NCBI GenBank assembly: GCA_031367435.1
Contig: JANLPV010000048.1
Coordinates: forward strand, 1 to 64,000
Length of the DNA: 64,000 bases
Direction of reading: 5' to 3'
Origin: WLMZ01 sp031367435
GTDB lineage: Bacteria; Actinomycetota; Acidimicrobiia; Acidimicrobiales; Ilumatobacteraceae
Shown one piece after another: positions 24,666-32,313 of the stretch. Made by a program: the position numbers and the translations under genes. The notes beneath the pieces were generated by a model that worked only from the letters and a program-made list of their open reading frames with translations, ran no database searches and was not told where the DNA came from. The stretch's first letter is position 1, and each line of letters opens with the position of its first letter.

Positions 24666-25438
24666 GCCGGCTGACCAAACAATGAGTGGAGCACTGGAAG
24701 GGCGTCGTGGGGAGCGCGGACTTCAAGGGCGACGCCCATTGTGTCGATGGTGATCGCGAACGTGAAGAACTGGCAGCAGTCCTGCTCGGCTGCGGCGAGC
24801 CGCACCAACTCACCGAGCGGAGTCGCTGGCTCGAACGTTGCCCGCAGCCCGTTATCGATGGACTCTCGTCGTTCAACATGAGCCAGGAGACGTTGCCATT
24901 CGTCGACGCGGCTGCGCATCGATTGCGACCCGAGCGTGCATTTGATCGGCACGGTGACCACCTCCGGGTCGTGCTTTTTGCCGAGCGCCACCCGCTGCGC
25001 CGTGGCGGTCTTGGTGGAGCCGGAGATGCCGTTGACACAGCCGCAGCTGTCGTCGCATGGACCGTCGGGGCGGTGCGTCTCGAGCGTCGCTGCCGCCCGT
25101 TGCAGTTCGGAGGTCAAGGTCATCAGCTCGACGATCTGCTGCTGAGCGACAGCGAGCTTGTCGACGACGACCGCGCGGAGGCGATCTTGGACCGGTCCGC
25201 AGCGGCCGCCATCCCAGGCAACCGTCAGGTCGGCGATCTCGGTGAGGCTGCAACCGAGTTGCTTGGCCCGTGAGATGAACGCCAGCCGGTCGAGGGTGCG
25301 GTCGTCGTACAGCCGGTAGCCCGCTGCAGTGCGGGTCGCTTCGGGGAGCAGACCGATCTCTTCGTAGTAACGCAACGTTGCGGCACTGAATCCGCTGCGA
25401 TCGACGACGTCCTTGATCTTGTAACTGGTGTTCACCAA
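24662..25438 (-). CDS. MerR-family metal-type regulator with extra C-terminal domain (258 aa)
   Basis: The N-terminus is a MerR winged helix (F-S-A-A-T-L-R-Y-Y-E-E-I-G-L-L-P), followed by the dimerisation coiled coil. After it come C-D-D-S-C-G-C and, in an additional domain of about 90 residues, E-Q-D-C-C-Q-F-F. Ordinary MerR proteins end near residue 140; the extra domain may be a second metal-binding module. It heads a three-gene operon and has a matching dyad at 25449-25470, so it should autoregulate. The cysteine sets suggest Hg, Cd, Pb or a similar soft metal. Confidence 0.85.
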   Translation of the reverse strand: MVNTSYKIKDVVDRSGFSAATLRYYEEIGLLPEATRTAAGYRLYDDRTLDRLAFISRAKQLGCSLTEIADLTVAWDGGRCGPVQDRLRAVVVDKLAVAQQQIVELMTLTSELQRAAATLETHRPDGPCDDSCGCVNGISGSTKTATAQRVALGKKHDPEVVTVPIKCTLGSQSMRSRVDEWQRLLAHVERRESIDNGLRATFEPATPLGELVRLAAAEQDCCQFFTFAITIDTMGVALEVRAPHDALPVLHSLFGQPA

Positions 25439-25448
25439 TGCAGCGTAA

Positions 25449-25470
25449 ACCTTCAGGTTGACTTGAAGGT
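25449..25470 (-). promoter_or_regulatory. MerR-type operator-promoter
   Basis: Perfect 7-bp arms ACCTTCA / TGAAGGT with inner GT..AC form a 22-bp dyad. On the minus strand it sits between TTGACC (25468-25473) and a TTTACG/TTACGC -10 candidate with a spacer of about 19 bp, the over-long spacing that MerR proteins correct by DNA twisting. Confidence 0.75.
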
Positions 25471-25541
25471 CAAGAGGTTTGTCCTGCCGGAAGTGACTTT
25501 GGGCCCTGGTCCGCTTTGGGCGAATCCATTAGTCTGTGACT

Positions 25542-25949
25542 GTGCGACTAGAGATCACTCGACGGGCAGAGCTGGCGATCCGCGCGTTGGCGTTGCTCGG
25601 TAAATCCGCCGGGCGGATGAAGGCGTCAAAGCTGGCTGAGGAATTAGGGACGACGGTGGCGTTCGTCCCGCAGGTGCTGGGCCCGCTGGTTCGTGCCGGG
25701 TGGGTGTACTCGGACCCAGGTCCAACCGGCGGCTACCGCTGCCGGGTCGCTCTCGGCGAGGTCAGTGTCTTGCAGGTCATCGAGGCGGTCGAGGGCGCGA
25801 CCGACGTCGGTCGTTGCGTGGTTGCCGATCGGCCGTGTCAGGCCAGTGATCCGTGCGTGATGCACGTGGCGTGGGCGCGTGCGCGCTCGGAACTGGTCGA
25901 TGTGCTGCAGTCGACGCTGATGTCGGGTGTCGAGCCGGTGGTGGCGTGA
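25542..25949 (+). CDS. Rrf2-family Fe-S regulator, NsrR-like (135 aa)
   Basis: The start M-R-L-E-I-T-R-R-A-E-L-A-I-R-A-L is the usual Rrf2 N-terminus, which favours GTG 25542 over 25536. TAGTCT at 25530-25535 lies 6 nt before it, so the mRNA is probably leaderless. The winged helix is followed by C92, C99 and C105, the three-cysteine ligand set of NsrR/IscR. Linked to YwiC-like and truncated haemoglobin genes, it is most likely a nitric-oxide-sensing repressor. The stop shares one base with the next start (TGATG). Confidence 0.85.
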   Translation: MRLEITRRAELAIRALALLGKSAGRMKASKLAEELGTTVAFVPQVLGPLVRAGWVYSDPGPTGGYRCRVALGEVSVLQVIEAVEGATDVGRCVVADRPCQASDPCVMHVAWARARSELVDVLQSTLMSGVEPVVA

Positions 25950-26755
25950 TGACCACGGTCCAGGTCGAGCGTGAGGTCGGAGCGCGTGCCGGTTGGCGTG
26001 CAGTGGCAGTGCCGAGCGAGCACGGCGGCTGGGGCTTGACGCTTGAGCCGGTGCTGTTGGGGCTATTGGTGGCGTGGTCGGCTGCGGGGTTGGCGTTGGG
26101 AGTCGCTGCGTTTGCGGTGTTCCTGTTGCGCACACCGGCGAAGTTGGTCGCGATCGATATTCGCCGGAAGCGGTGGTTGGACCGGTCGCGTCTGGCCTTG
26201 CGGATCGCGCTGGGGGAGTTGGTCGTGCTCGCTGGGGCCGTCGCCGTAGTGGTCGTCGAAGCTGGATGGCCGTGGCTGATCCCGGTCGCGGTCGCGGCTC
26301 CCTTGGTTGTGGTGGAGTTGTCGTTCGAGGTTCGCAGCCGTGGACGCCGGTTGGTTCCTGAGTTATGCGGCGCGATGGCGGTCGCGGCGGTAGCGGCGTC
26401 GATCGTGATCGTGGCTGGTGCCAGAGCGGGCCTCGCTGCCGGGGTCTGGCTGGTGTTGGCCGCTCGCGCTGCGGGAGCGATCCCGTTCGTTCGCGTTCAG
26501 ATCACGCGACTGCGTAGTGGCACCGGCAAGGTGTGGCAGAGCGACCTGGCGCAGTTCGTCGCGATCGGCGCGGGCGTTGCCGCCGTCGTCGCCGACCGGC
26601 GGCTGGCAGCGGGCGCGGTGGGCATCGCCGCGTTGGCGGTGGTGCAGTCGGTGTGGGTTCGACGTGCGCCGATCCCGGCCAAGCAGGTGGGCCTACGGCA
26701 GATGGCCATCGGCTTCGTCCTGGTCGCAGTGACGGCAGCGGGGGTGCTCTGGTGA
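25949..26755 (+). CDS. YwiC-like integral membrane protein (268 aa)
   Basis: The signature V-P-S-E-H-G-G-W-G-L-T-L-E-P at the N-terminus is that of the YwiC-like family, followed by eight or so hydrophobic helices. In Bacillus, ywiC sits beside nitrate/nitrite genes. Its function is unproven, but co-occurrence with NO-responsive genes is frequent as I remember. Translation is coupled to the Rrf2 gene by a one-base overlap. Confidence 0.85.
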   Translation: MTTVQVEREVGARAGWRAVAVPSEHGGWGLTLEPVLLGLLVAWSAAGLALGVAAFAVFLLRTPAKLVAIDIRRKRWLDRSRLALRIALGELVVLAGAVAVVVVEAGWPWLIPVAVAAPLVVVELSFEVRSRGRRLVPELCGAMAVAAVAASIVIVAGARAGLAAGVWLVLAARAAGAIPFVRVQITRLRSGTGKVWQSDLAQFVAIGAGVAAVVADRRLAAGAVGIAALAVVQSVWVRRAPIPAKQVGLRQMAIGFVLVAVTAAGVLW

Positions 26756-26791
26756 GCCCGTCCGCCCGTGTTCTCGGAGAAGGAGATCGTG

Positions 26792-26821
26792 ATGGTGCAC
26801 GGGAACGCGATGGTCGGCTGA
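26792..26821 (+). CDS. Possible 9-aa leader cistron before the globin gene
   Basis: ATG 26792 (also GTG 26789) has AAGGAG 6 nt upstream, the best ribosome site in this operon. The frame encodes M-V-H-G-N-A-M-V-G and its TGA shares a base with the globin ATG at 26821. The globin ATG has no site of its own, so translation may depend on this minicistron. It could equally mark a start-region frameshift in the globin gene. Confidence 0.35.
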   Translation: MVHGNAMVG

Positions 26822-27384
26822 TGATCAGCAGCGCACACCTGACCCCGGAAGGCGAAGGCGGTGACCCACCGTGCTGGGCCCACCTGCTCGATGATCTGCG
26901 TCCAGACGTCGTCGACCGCGACGACGTCGAGCGCCTGGTCCGCGATTTCTACCGCAGTGCGGCGATGGACGACGTCCTCGGCCCAGTGTTCGAAGCTGCC
27001 AACGTCAACTGGAACGCGCACATAGCCACCTTGATCGACTTCTGGTCATGGCAACTACTCGGTGAACCGGGCTACGACGGGCATCCGCTGCGAGCCCACG
27101 AACCGGTGGACGCTCGAACGCCACTGTCTGACGCGCACTACGACCGGTGGGTCGAACTGTTCTGTGACGCCGTCGACGCCGCGTTCCAGGGTACGCGTGC
27201 GGAGATCGCCAAAGCGCGTGGACGCAAGATGGCAGCCGCGATGCAGCGACTCCTCGCCGGTTCGACGGTCGACGAGCGCGATCGTCGGATGTGGGTCTGC
27301 GGCCGGCGTTTCCACAAATGCAGAGGCACCCGCCACCGGTCCCCGTGTACGGCCGGCGTCTTCGTTGGTCGACTCCGTGGTTGA
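26821..27384 (+). CDS. Group III-type truncated haemoglobin (187 aa)
   Basis: The globin fold shows F-Y-R-S-A-A (B helix with Y44), N-W-N-A-H-I-A-T-L-I-D-F-W-S (E helix) and A-H-Y-D-R-W (putative proximal H106), the pattern of group III truncated haemoglobins. These bind O2 or NO; behind an NsrR-like regulator NO detoxification is the likely task. The family normally ends near residue 145; here a Cys/Arg-rich tail of about 40 residues follows (M-W-V-C-G-R-R-F-H-K-C) whose composition looks like frame-shifted sequence. Confidence 0.8.
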   Translation: MISSAHLTPEGEGGDPPCWAHLLDDLRPDVVDRDDVERLVRDFYRSAAMDDVLGPVFEAANVNWNAHIATLIDFWSWQLLGEPGYDGHPLRAHEPVDARTPLSDAHYDRWVELFCDAVDAAFQGTRAEIAKARGRKMAAAMQRLLAGSTVDERDRRMWVCGRRFHKCRGTRHRSPCTAGVFVGRLRG

Positions 27385-28002
27385 TCCGGTTCTCAGACCA
27401 CCTCCGCCCGTCAGCCCGTCGGACTACGGGATCTGGGCGAACGGCGTACCGGCGCTTTCATCCCAGTGTCGTCGGTGGTCAGCACCCACAATGTCGGGCG
27501 CGTGGTTGCGAACCTGCTCGCCTTCTATACGCCGGGTGCGCCGGCGTCGGTTCGCCGGACGGTTCTGCCGACGATGGCGGTAGTGCCCGTGCACGCGCAC
27601 GCTGCTCGCGAGCCCGACTCCGATGAAGGTCGACGCAGAGGTTGACCAACACGCGCCGGGTCCATCCACACGGGCCGTCGAGCTGCGCTACTTTCCATCA
27701 TGAATTGATCATGTTCCTCAACATCGAGGGCCCCAAGTTCTTCTCGCCGTTGGTCTGCACCGTGGCGGCTGATGGCACCGACCTGCGGTCAGGCACCGGG
27801 TCCAAGCAGATCGGGGCGGCCCACCCTCGGCTCCAGCCAAGCAACTGAGTGACGCCCACACCGGGGGTCGTGCACAGTTTGACTCATTGAGGCACCGGTA
27901 CCTCGTGGATGTCGGCGTTGCTGACAAACCAGTCCGGGATTCGGTCGGCTCCGAACCAACGTTGTCGCAAGCGCGTCACACACTTAACCAAAGGAGCATT
28001 TC
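27385..28002. other. 618-bp gap with a possible coding remnant
   Basis: No complete gene is visible. One plus-strand frame from about 27440 to TGA 27641-27643 has coding-like composition (G-R-V-V-A-N-L-L-A-F-Y-T-P-G-A-P) but no start and no family I recognise. The last 30 bases carry AAAGGAG, the ribosome site of the CHRD gene. Confidence 0.4.
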
Positions 28003-28671
28003 ATGTCTCACAAGAAACTCATTGTCAGCCTCGGCTTGGCTATGGCCCTTACCGCAGGATTGGCCACGGCCACCAGTGCTAAGAGCCGCGACGGCGAGGA
28101 CAATCACACGATGGTGTATCGGGCCGAACTCAAGGCTCTGAACAGCTCGGGCGCTCACGGTGTTGCCAATCTTCGCCTGAGGGGTGACCGGCTGGACATT
28201 CGCATCGACGCGCAAGGTCTCCTTCCGAATTCCGTGCACGCCCAGCACATTCACGGAGTTGGCACCAGCGAGTGCCCACCTCCGTCGGCTGCGGGTCCGG
28301 ACGGAGTTCTATCAACGACTGACGGCTTGCCGTTCTATGGTGGCATCGTCTCGTCGTTGACGACTCGTGGCGACACCTCGCCCGCCGCTGGGCTGACGAT
28401 CGAAATCATGCCGGTCGCCGATGCGAACGGGGAGATGCACTATCGGCGGTCAATCACACTTCCTCACGATGTAGCGGCGAACCTCGGTGCCTTCCAGATC
28501 GTTCAGCATGGCGTGGACCTCAACCACAACGGTCTGTACGACTTCGGGGCTGGCCCCAGCGAACTTGATGCAAGGCTTCCGCAGGAGGCAACCGCCCCCG
28601 CGGACTGCGGAACCATCGATCCCATCGCGAACCACCACCACGCTGATGATCAGGTGGGCCGCGACGACTGA
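28003..28671 (+). CDS. Secreted CHRD-domain-like protein (222 aa)
   Basis: An Ala-rich signal peptide (M-S-H-K-K-L then hydrophobic core, cleavage after about A-T-S-A) precedes a CHRD-like beta domain with A-Q-H-I-H-G. Near the C-terminus D-L-N-H-N-G-L-Y resembles a Ca-binding loop. CHRD proteins are extracellular and mostly uncharacterised in bacteria. The ATG has AAAGGAG 8 nt upstream, and a strong terminator follows 29 nt after the stop, so the gene is monocistronic. Confidence 0.75.
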   Translation: MSHKKLIVSLGLAMALTAGLATATSAKSRDGEDNHTMVYRAELKALNSSGAHGVANLRLRGDRLDIRIDAQGLLPNSVHAQHIHGVGTSECPPPSAAGPDGVLSTTDGLPFYGGIVSSLTTRGDTSPAAGLTIEIMPVADANGEMHYRRSITLPHDVAANLGAFQIVQHGVDLNHNGLYDFGAGPSELDARLPQEATAPADCGTIDPIANHHHADDQVGRDD

Positions 28672-28699
28672 CGGAACTGTTTCAGCACTCAACCAATCC

Positions 28700-28730
28700 G
28701 GCCGTAGCGGTGGAGCCCACCGCTACGGCC
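28700..28730 (+). terminator. Strong stem-loop terminator of the CHRD gene
   Basis: A perfect 14-bp stem (GGCCGTAGCGGTGG and its complement) with a 3-nt loop is followed by GTTCTTT. It lies between the CHRD gene and the 3' end of the convergent SDR gene and may serve both. Confidence 0.85.
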
Positions 28731-28868
28731 GTTCTTTGCAGTTGGTCAACTTCGGCGATCTGCGATGCGGGCCCCTTCGAGACAATGTCGCGTGATAGAA
28801 GCATCATCGGCTGGGACCGAGCCGGCGAGTCAGCCGCCCCGTTGCTTCGCGGAAGGATACGCGTGCGC

Positions 28869-30458
28869 TCAAACGCGCGGCCCCGAAAGCACAGTCTCGG
28901 TGTGTCCGCGAGTCGAGTGCACGAATGAGTGCAGTCGATCGGCGTCGGCACAGATGCCGGCGATCAGACCCGGGAAGATGAATCGGTGCAAGGGTGCGAC
29001 GGCGATCCAATACAAGCGACCGATCAACCCGCGAGGGTGGAATCGCGCGGTCTGGGTGATGGTTACACCCGCTCCATCTGGTTCGATCTCCCATTGCAGC
29101 CACGCGTCTCCAGGCAGGCGCATCTCGGCACGCAGACGGAGCAGGCGACCGGGCACGAGGGCCTCGACGCGCCAGAAGTCGAGCGGATCGCCGACGGACA
29201 ACTCATGCTGATCAAGGCGACCTCGGCGCATACCGACTCCGCCGACGATCGAGTCGAGTGCCCCGCGCAGGCTCCACAACCAATCGCCCACGTACCAGCC
29301 CTGCCGGCCGCCAATGGACGTGACCACTTTGAACAGCTCATGCGGCAGTGCCGCGACGTGCCGCTCGCGCCGATCAAGTTTGACCGTTCCGCCGGACCAC
29401 GCTGGGTCAGTGGGCTGCGGTTCGGCCGGTGGCCGCCCGCCGAGTTCGGCGCGCGCCCAACTCGTCGGCACGTCGCCGCTGATCGAATGGCCCAGCGCCA
29501 ACTCCACCGCCTCGCGATAACTGAGCTGCTCGATCGGCATCGCGTCGACCGCAGCATCACCTGTCACGATCACGTCGTTCACGAGGCTTTGGATCAGCGG
29601 TCGAGCGAGCATCGGTGGGATCGGTGTCACAAGGCCGATCCATCGCGATGACAACCCCGGGGTGAGAAACGGCACGGGCACGACAATCCGGCGGCGCAGG
29701 CCTGCGACCTCCGCGTAGAGCTCCATCATTTTGCGATACGTCAGCACCTCGGGCCCGCCTACATCGAGGACCCGGTTCGTGACGTCGGCGGTGAGCGACT
29801 CGAGGAGGAAGTGCAACACGTCGCGAACGGCGACTGGCTGGCACTTGGTATCCACCCACCGTGGGGTGACCATCGCCGGCAGATTTTCGACGAGATACCG
29901 GAGCATCTCGAAGCTCGCCGAGCCGGATCCGATCACGACAGCGGCGCGGAGTTCGACCACTGGCACTGAGCCCTTGGCGAGCTCGGCGCCGACCTCTTGA
30001 CGGCTCGCAAGATGTTCGCTGAGATCGCCGGAGGAGTGGTCGCCGAGTCCTCCCAAGTAGATGATGCGGCGCACCCCGACAACCTCCGCTGCGCGCCGGA
30101 AGTTCTCCGCAACCTCGCGATCGTGCTCGGCCCACTCTGGCGATGATCCGATCGAGTGCACCAAGTAGAACGCCGCATCCACCCCCGCCATCACCTCGCT
30201 CAAGTCACCGCCAACGTCTCCTTGCACGACGTCGACGGATGGGCGCCACGGTGCCGAGAGCAACTTGTCGGGCGTACGAACAAGGCACCGCACTTGGTAG
30301 CCGCGCTCGAGTAGTACGGTCACCAGTCGGCCGCCGACATATCCGCTGGCCCCAGTAACCAGCACGAGGGCGCCTGGCCGGACGGCCAATGCGTCGTGAT
30401 TGAAGGGCTCCTCGTGTTCGTTCGTGGTTGTGGTCGTCGTCGATGGGGAATCGTTCAT
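28869..30458 (-). CDS. NAD(P)-binding SDR with C-terminal DUF2867 domain (529 aa)
   Basis: Residues ~30-330 are an atypical SDR (V-T-G-A-S-G-Y-V-G-G-R-L for NAD(P), V-R-C-L-V-R), and the rest is a DUF2867 domain (W-Y-V-G-D-W-L-W ... G-L-I-G-R-L-Y-W). YbjT-like proteins of this layout are common next to photolyase and carotenoid genes. ATG 30458 is preceded by CGGAGA at a good distance, so the 19-residue upstream extension is excluded. It is divergent from the photolyase gene with only 26 bp between start codons; a poly-Thr stretch follows the start. Confidence 0.85.
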   Translation of the reverse strand: MNDSPSTTTTTTNEHEEPFNHDALAVRPGALVLVTGASGYVGGRLVTVLLERGYQVRCLVRTPDKLLSAPWRPSVDVVQGDVGGDLSEVMAGVDAAFYLVHSIGSSPEWAEHDREVAENFRRAAEVVGVRRIIYLGGLGDHSSGDLSEHLASRQEVGAELAKGSVPVVELRAAVVIGSGSASFEMLRYLVENLPAMVTPRWVDTKCQPVAVRDVLHFLLESLTADVTNRVLDVGGPEVLTYRKMMELYAEVAGLRRRIVVPVPFLTPGLSSRWIGLVTPIPPMLARPLIQSLVNDVIVTGDAAVDAMPIEQLSYREAVELALGHSISGDVPTSWARAELGGRPPAEPQPTDPAWSGGTVKLDRRERHVAALPHELFKVVTSIGGRQGWYVGDWLWSLRGALDSIVGGVGMRRGRLDQHELSVGDPLDFWRVEALVPGRLLRLRAEMRLPGDAWLQWEIEPDGAGVTITQTARFHPRGLIGRLYWIAVAPLHRFIFPGLIAGICADADRLHSFVHSTRGHTETVLSGPRV

Positions 30459-30467
30459 CAAGTCTCC

Positions 30468-30495
30468 GTTAGGATTAGTACTAAATGAACCTAAC
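30468..30495. promoter_or_regulatory. Nested palindrome at SDR/photolyase divergent promoter
   Basis: GTTAGG (30468) and CCTAAC (30490) flank the perfect palindrome TTAGTACTAA (30475-30484), which abuts the photolyase ATG. TAGGAT at 30470-30475 could be a -10 box for a leaderless photolyase mRNA. One regulator bound here would control both genes. Confidence 0.55.
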
Positions 30496-32023
30496 GCCGC
30501 AGTCGCCTCGTTCATTCCAATCGGTTCCGACCGTTTGGGTGTTCGGCGATCAACTCAATCGCAGCCGCGGCGCACTGGCGGGTCGGGCACCCAGCGAGTG
30601 CCGCGTGCTCCTCGTCGAGAGCGACACGCTCATCATGTCGCGGCAATGGCATAGTCAGCGTTTGCACCTCGTGTTGTCGGCGATGACACACTTCGCGAAG
30701 GAACTGCGAGCCGAGGGTTTCGAGGTCGACCACCGCCGTGCGGGCACCCTTGCAGGGGGCCTTCGAGATCACATCGACGAGTTCGGCGCACAACGCATCA
30801 TCGCAATGGAACCAACGAGTTGGGATGGGCGTGTCCTGCTCGAGCGGCTGGGAGTCGAGCTCGTGCGCAACGACATGTTCCTGTGTCACTACGACGAGTT
30901 CGCGGGTTGGGCAGCAGACCGGAAACGGCTCACGATGGAGGACTTCTACCGTTGGCAGCGGCAACGTCTCGAGGTGCTGATGGATGACGGCATCGGCGGG
31001 ACAGAGCCGGTGGGTGGCCAATGGAATCTCGACCACGACAACCGGGAGCCGCCGCCGCGAGACGGTCGTGCGTGGCCCACCATCGAGCACTTCGAACTCG
31101 ACGACATCGATCGGGAAGTCATTGCTCGGCTCCCGAGTTCAACCTTTGGCACCGACCCTGACGGAACCTGGCCCGTCACACGAGCGCAGGCCATGGTCCG
31201 TCTGAACGAATTCGTTGCCGGCGGTCTGGCCGCGTTCGGTCCGCACGAGGACGCAATGCTCGCCTCAGAGTGGAAGCTAGCGCACTCGGTGCTCTCATCG
31301 TCGATGAACCTCGGTCTGCTGCACCCAACGGAGGTCGTTGAGGCCGCCGAGAACGCGTATCGACACGGCGACGCGCCGCTCAACTCGGTCGAAGGGTTCA
31401 TCCGGCAAGTGATCGGCTGGCGCGAGTACGTGTGGGGTGTCTATTGGATGTGGATGCCTGAGTACCGAACGAGCAACACGCTCCGCGCCGCGCGTCCAGT
31501 CCCTCCGGTGTTCACCGGTGAGGCACGCACGGAGATGGCCTGCGTCGCGAGCGTGATCGGGCACGTCCACGATCACGGGTATGCGCATCACATCGAGCGG
31601 TTGATGGTGCTCGGCAACCTCGCGCTCACCGCCGGTGTCGACCCACTCGCAATGACCGCATGGATGCAGGCCAGTTTTGTCGATGGCGCCGAATGGGTGA
31701 TGTTGCCGAATGTGATCGGGATGGCCCTTTTCGCCGACGGCGGCAGAATGGCCACCAAGCCGTACGCCTCAGGTGGCGCGTACATCAACAGAATGAGCGA
31801 CTCATGCCGATCTTGTCGCTTCGATCCGAAGCTGCGAGTCGGGCCAAACGCCTGCCCATTCACCACGCTCTATTGGGATTTCCTCGCCCGCAACGCCGAC
31901 ACACTTGCGGCGAATCACCGTATGGCCCGGCCGCTCGCAGCGATGCGTACGTTGAGCAATCTGCCCGCTGTGCGTAGCCGTGCCGTCGAACTTCTGGCCC
32001 GGCTCGACAATGGAGATCTGTGA
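30485..32023 (+). CDS. Fe-S cluster photolyase/cryptochrome, (6-4)-type (512 aa)
   Basis: The N-terminal W-V-F-G-D-Q-L-N opens the antenna-binding domain of the prokaryotic PhrB/CryB group. The FAD domain contains W-R-E-Y-V-W-G and H-I-E-R-L-M-V-L-G-N. Four cysteines that bind the 4Fe-4S cluster are visible: one in M-A-C-V-A-S, then C-R-S-C and a later C-P-F near the C-terminus. Enzymes of this group repair (6-4) photoproducts using blue light. There is no ribosome site before ATG 30485, consistent with leaderless expression. Confidence 0.92.
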   Translation: MNLTPQSPRSFQSVPTVWVFGDQLNRSRGALAGRAPSECRVLLVESDTLIMSRQWHSQRLHLVLSAMTHFAKELRAEGFEVDHRRAGTLAGGLRDHIDEFGAQRIIAMEPTSWDGRVLLERLGVELVRNDMFLCHYDEFAGWAADRKRLTMEDFYRWQRQRLEVLMDDGIGGTEPVGGQWNLDHDNREPPPRDGRAWPTIEHFELDDIDREVIARLPSSTFGTDPDGTWPVTRAQAMVRLNEFVAGGLAAFGPHEDAMLASEWKLAHSVLSSSMNLGLLHPTEVVEAAENAYRHGDAPLNSVEGFIRQVIGWREYVWGVYWMWMPEYRTSNTLRAARPVPPVFTGEARTEMACVASVIGHVHDHGYAHHIERLMVLGNLALTAGVDPLAMTAWMQASFVDGAEWVMLPNVIGMALFADGGRMATKPYASGGAYINRMSDSCRSCRFDPKLRVGPNACPFTTLYWDFLARNADTLAANHRMARPLAAMRTLSNLPAVRSRAVELLARLDNGDL

Positions 32024-32313
32024 CTCGTAGACCTCCAGTCACAGCGTGGTCGCTATGGTCGCTACGGTCGCGCGTCGTGCTGAGCCTTTCGGCCGTGTCG
32101 AAAGTCGAGAATGCGGTCACCCAACGGCACCGCTGGCCCGTCTGTAGGAGCATGACGAACTTTGACACCGCGGTCGACGGGCGCGCATCGCAGGCTTCAC
32201 GCGTCGTTCGCGAATGGTGGCCGCTGCCCGCGCTTGTAGCAACAGCGCTCATGCAACGCGGCCGTGCCGCCGCGCTCGTTGTCGACCGGCGCGTGGTCGG
32301 TATCGATCGATGA
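32020..32313 (+). CDS. Hypothetical 97-aa protein between photolyase and P450 genes
   Basis: The frame starts at GTG 32020 overlapping the photolyase stop (GTGA) and ends with TGA 32311-32313 overlapping the P450 ATG (ATGA), a fit expected of a coupled operon gene. The protein is basic, Arg- and Val-rich, without helices or motifs I can name. A 9-bp unit (TGGTCGCTA) is repeated near its start. If it is not coding, this is a 286-bp gap in the operon. Confidence 0.35.
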   Translation: MTRRPPVTAWSLWSLRSRVVLSLSAVSKVENAVTQRHRWPVCRSMTNFDTAVDGRASQASRVVREWWPLPALVATALMQRGRAAALVVDRRVVGIDR

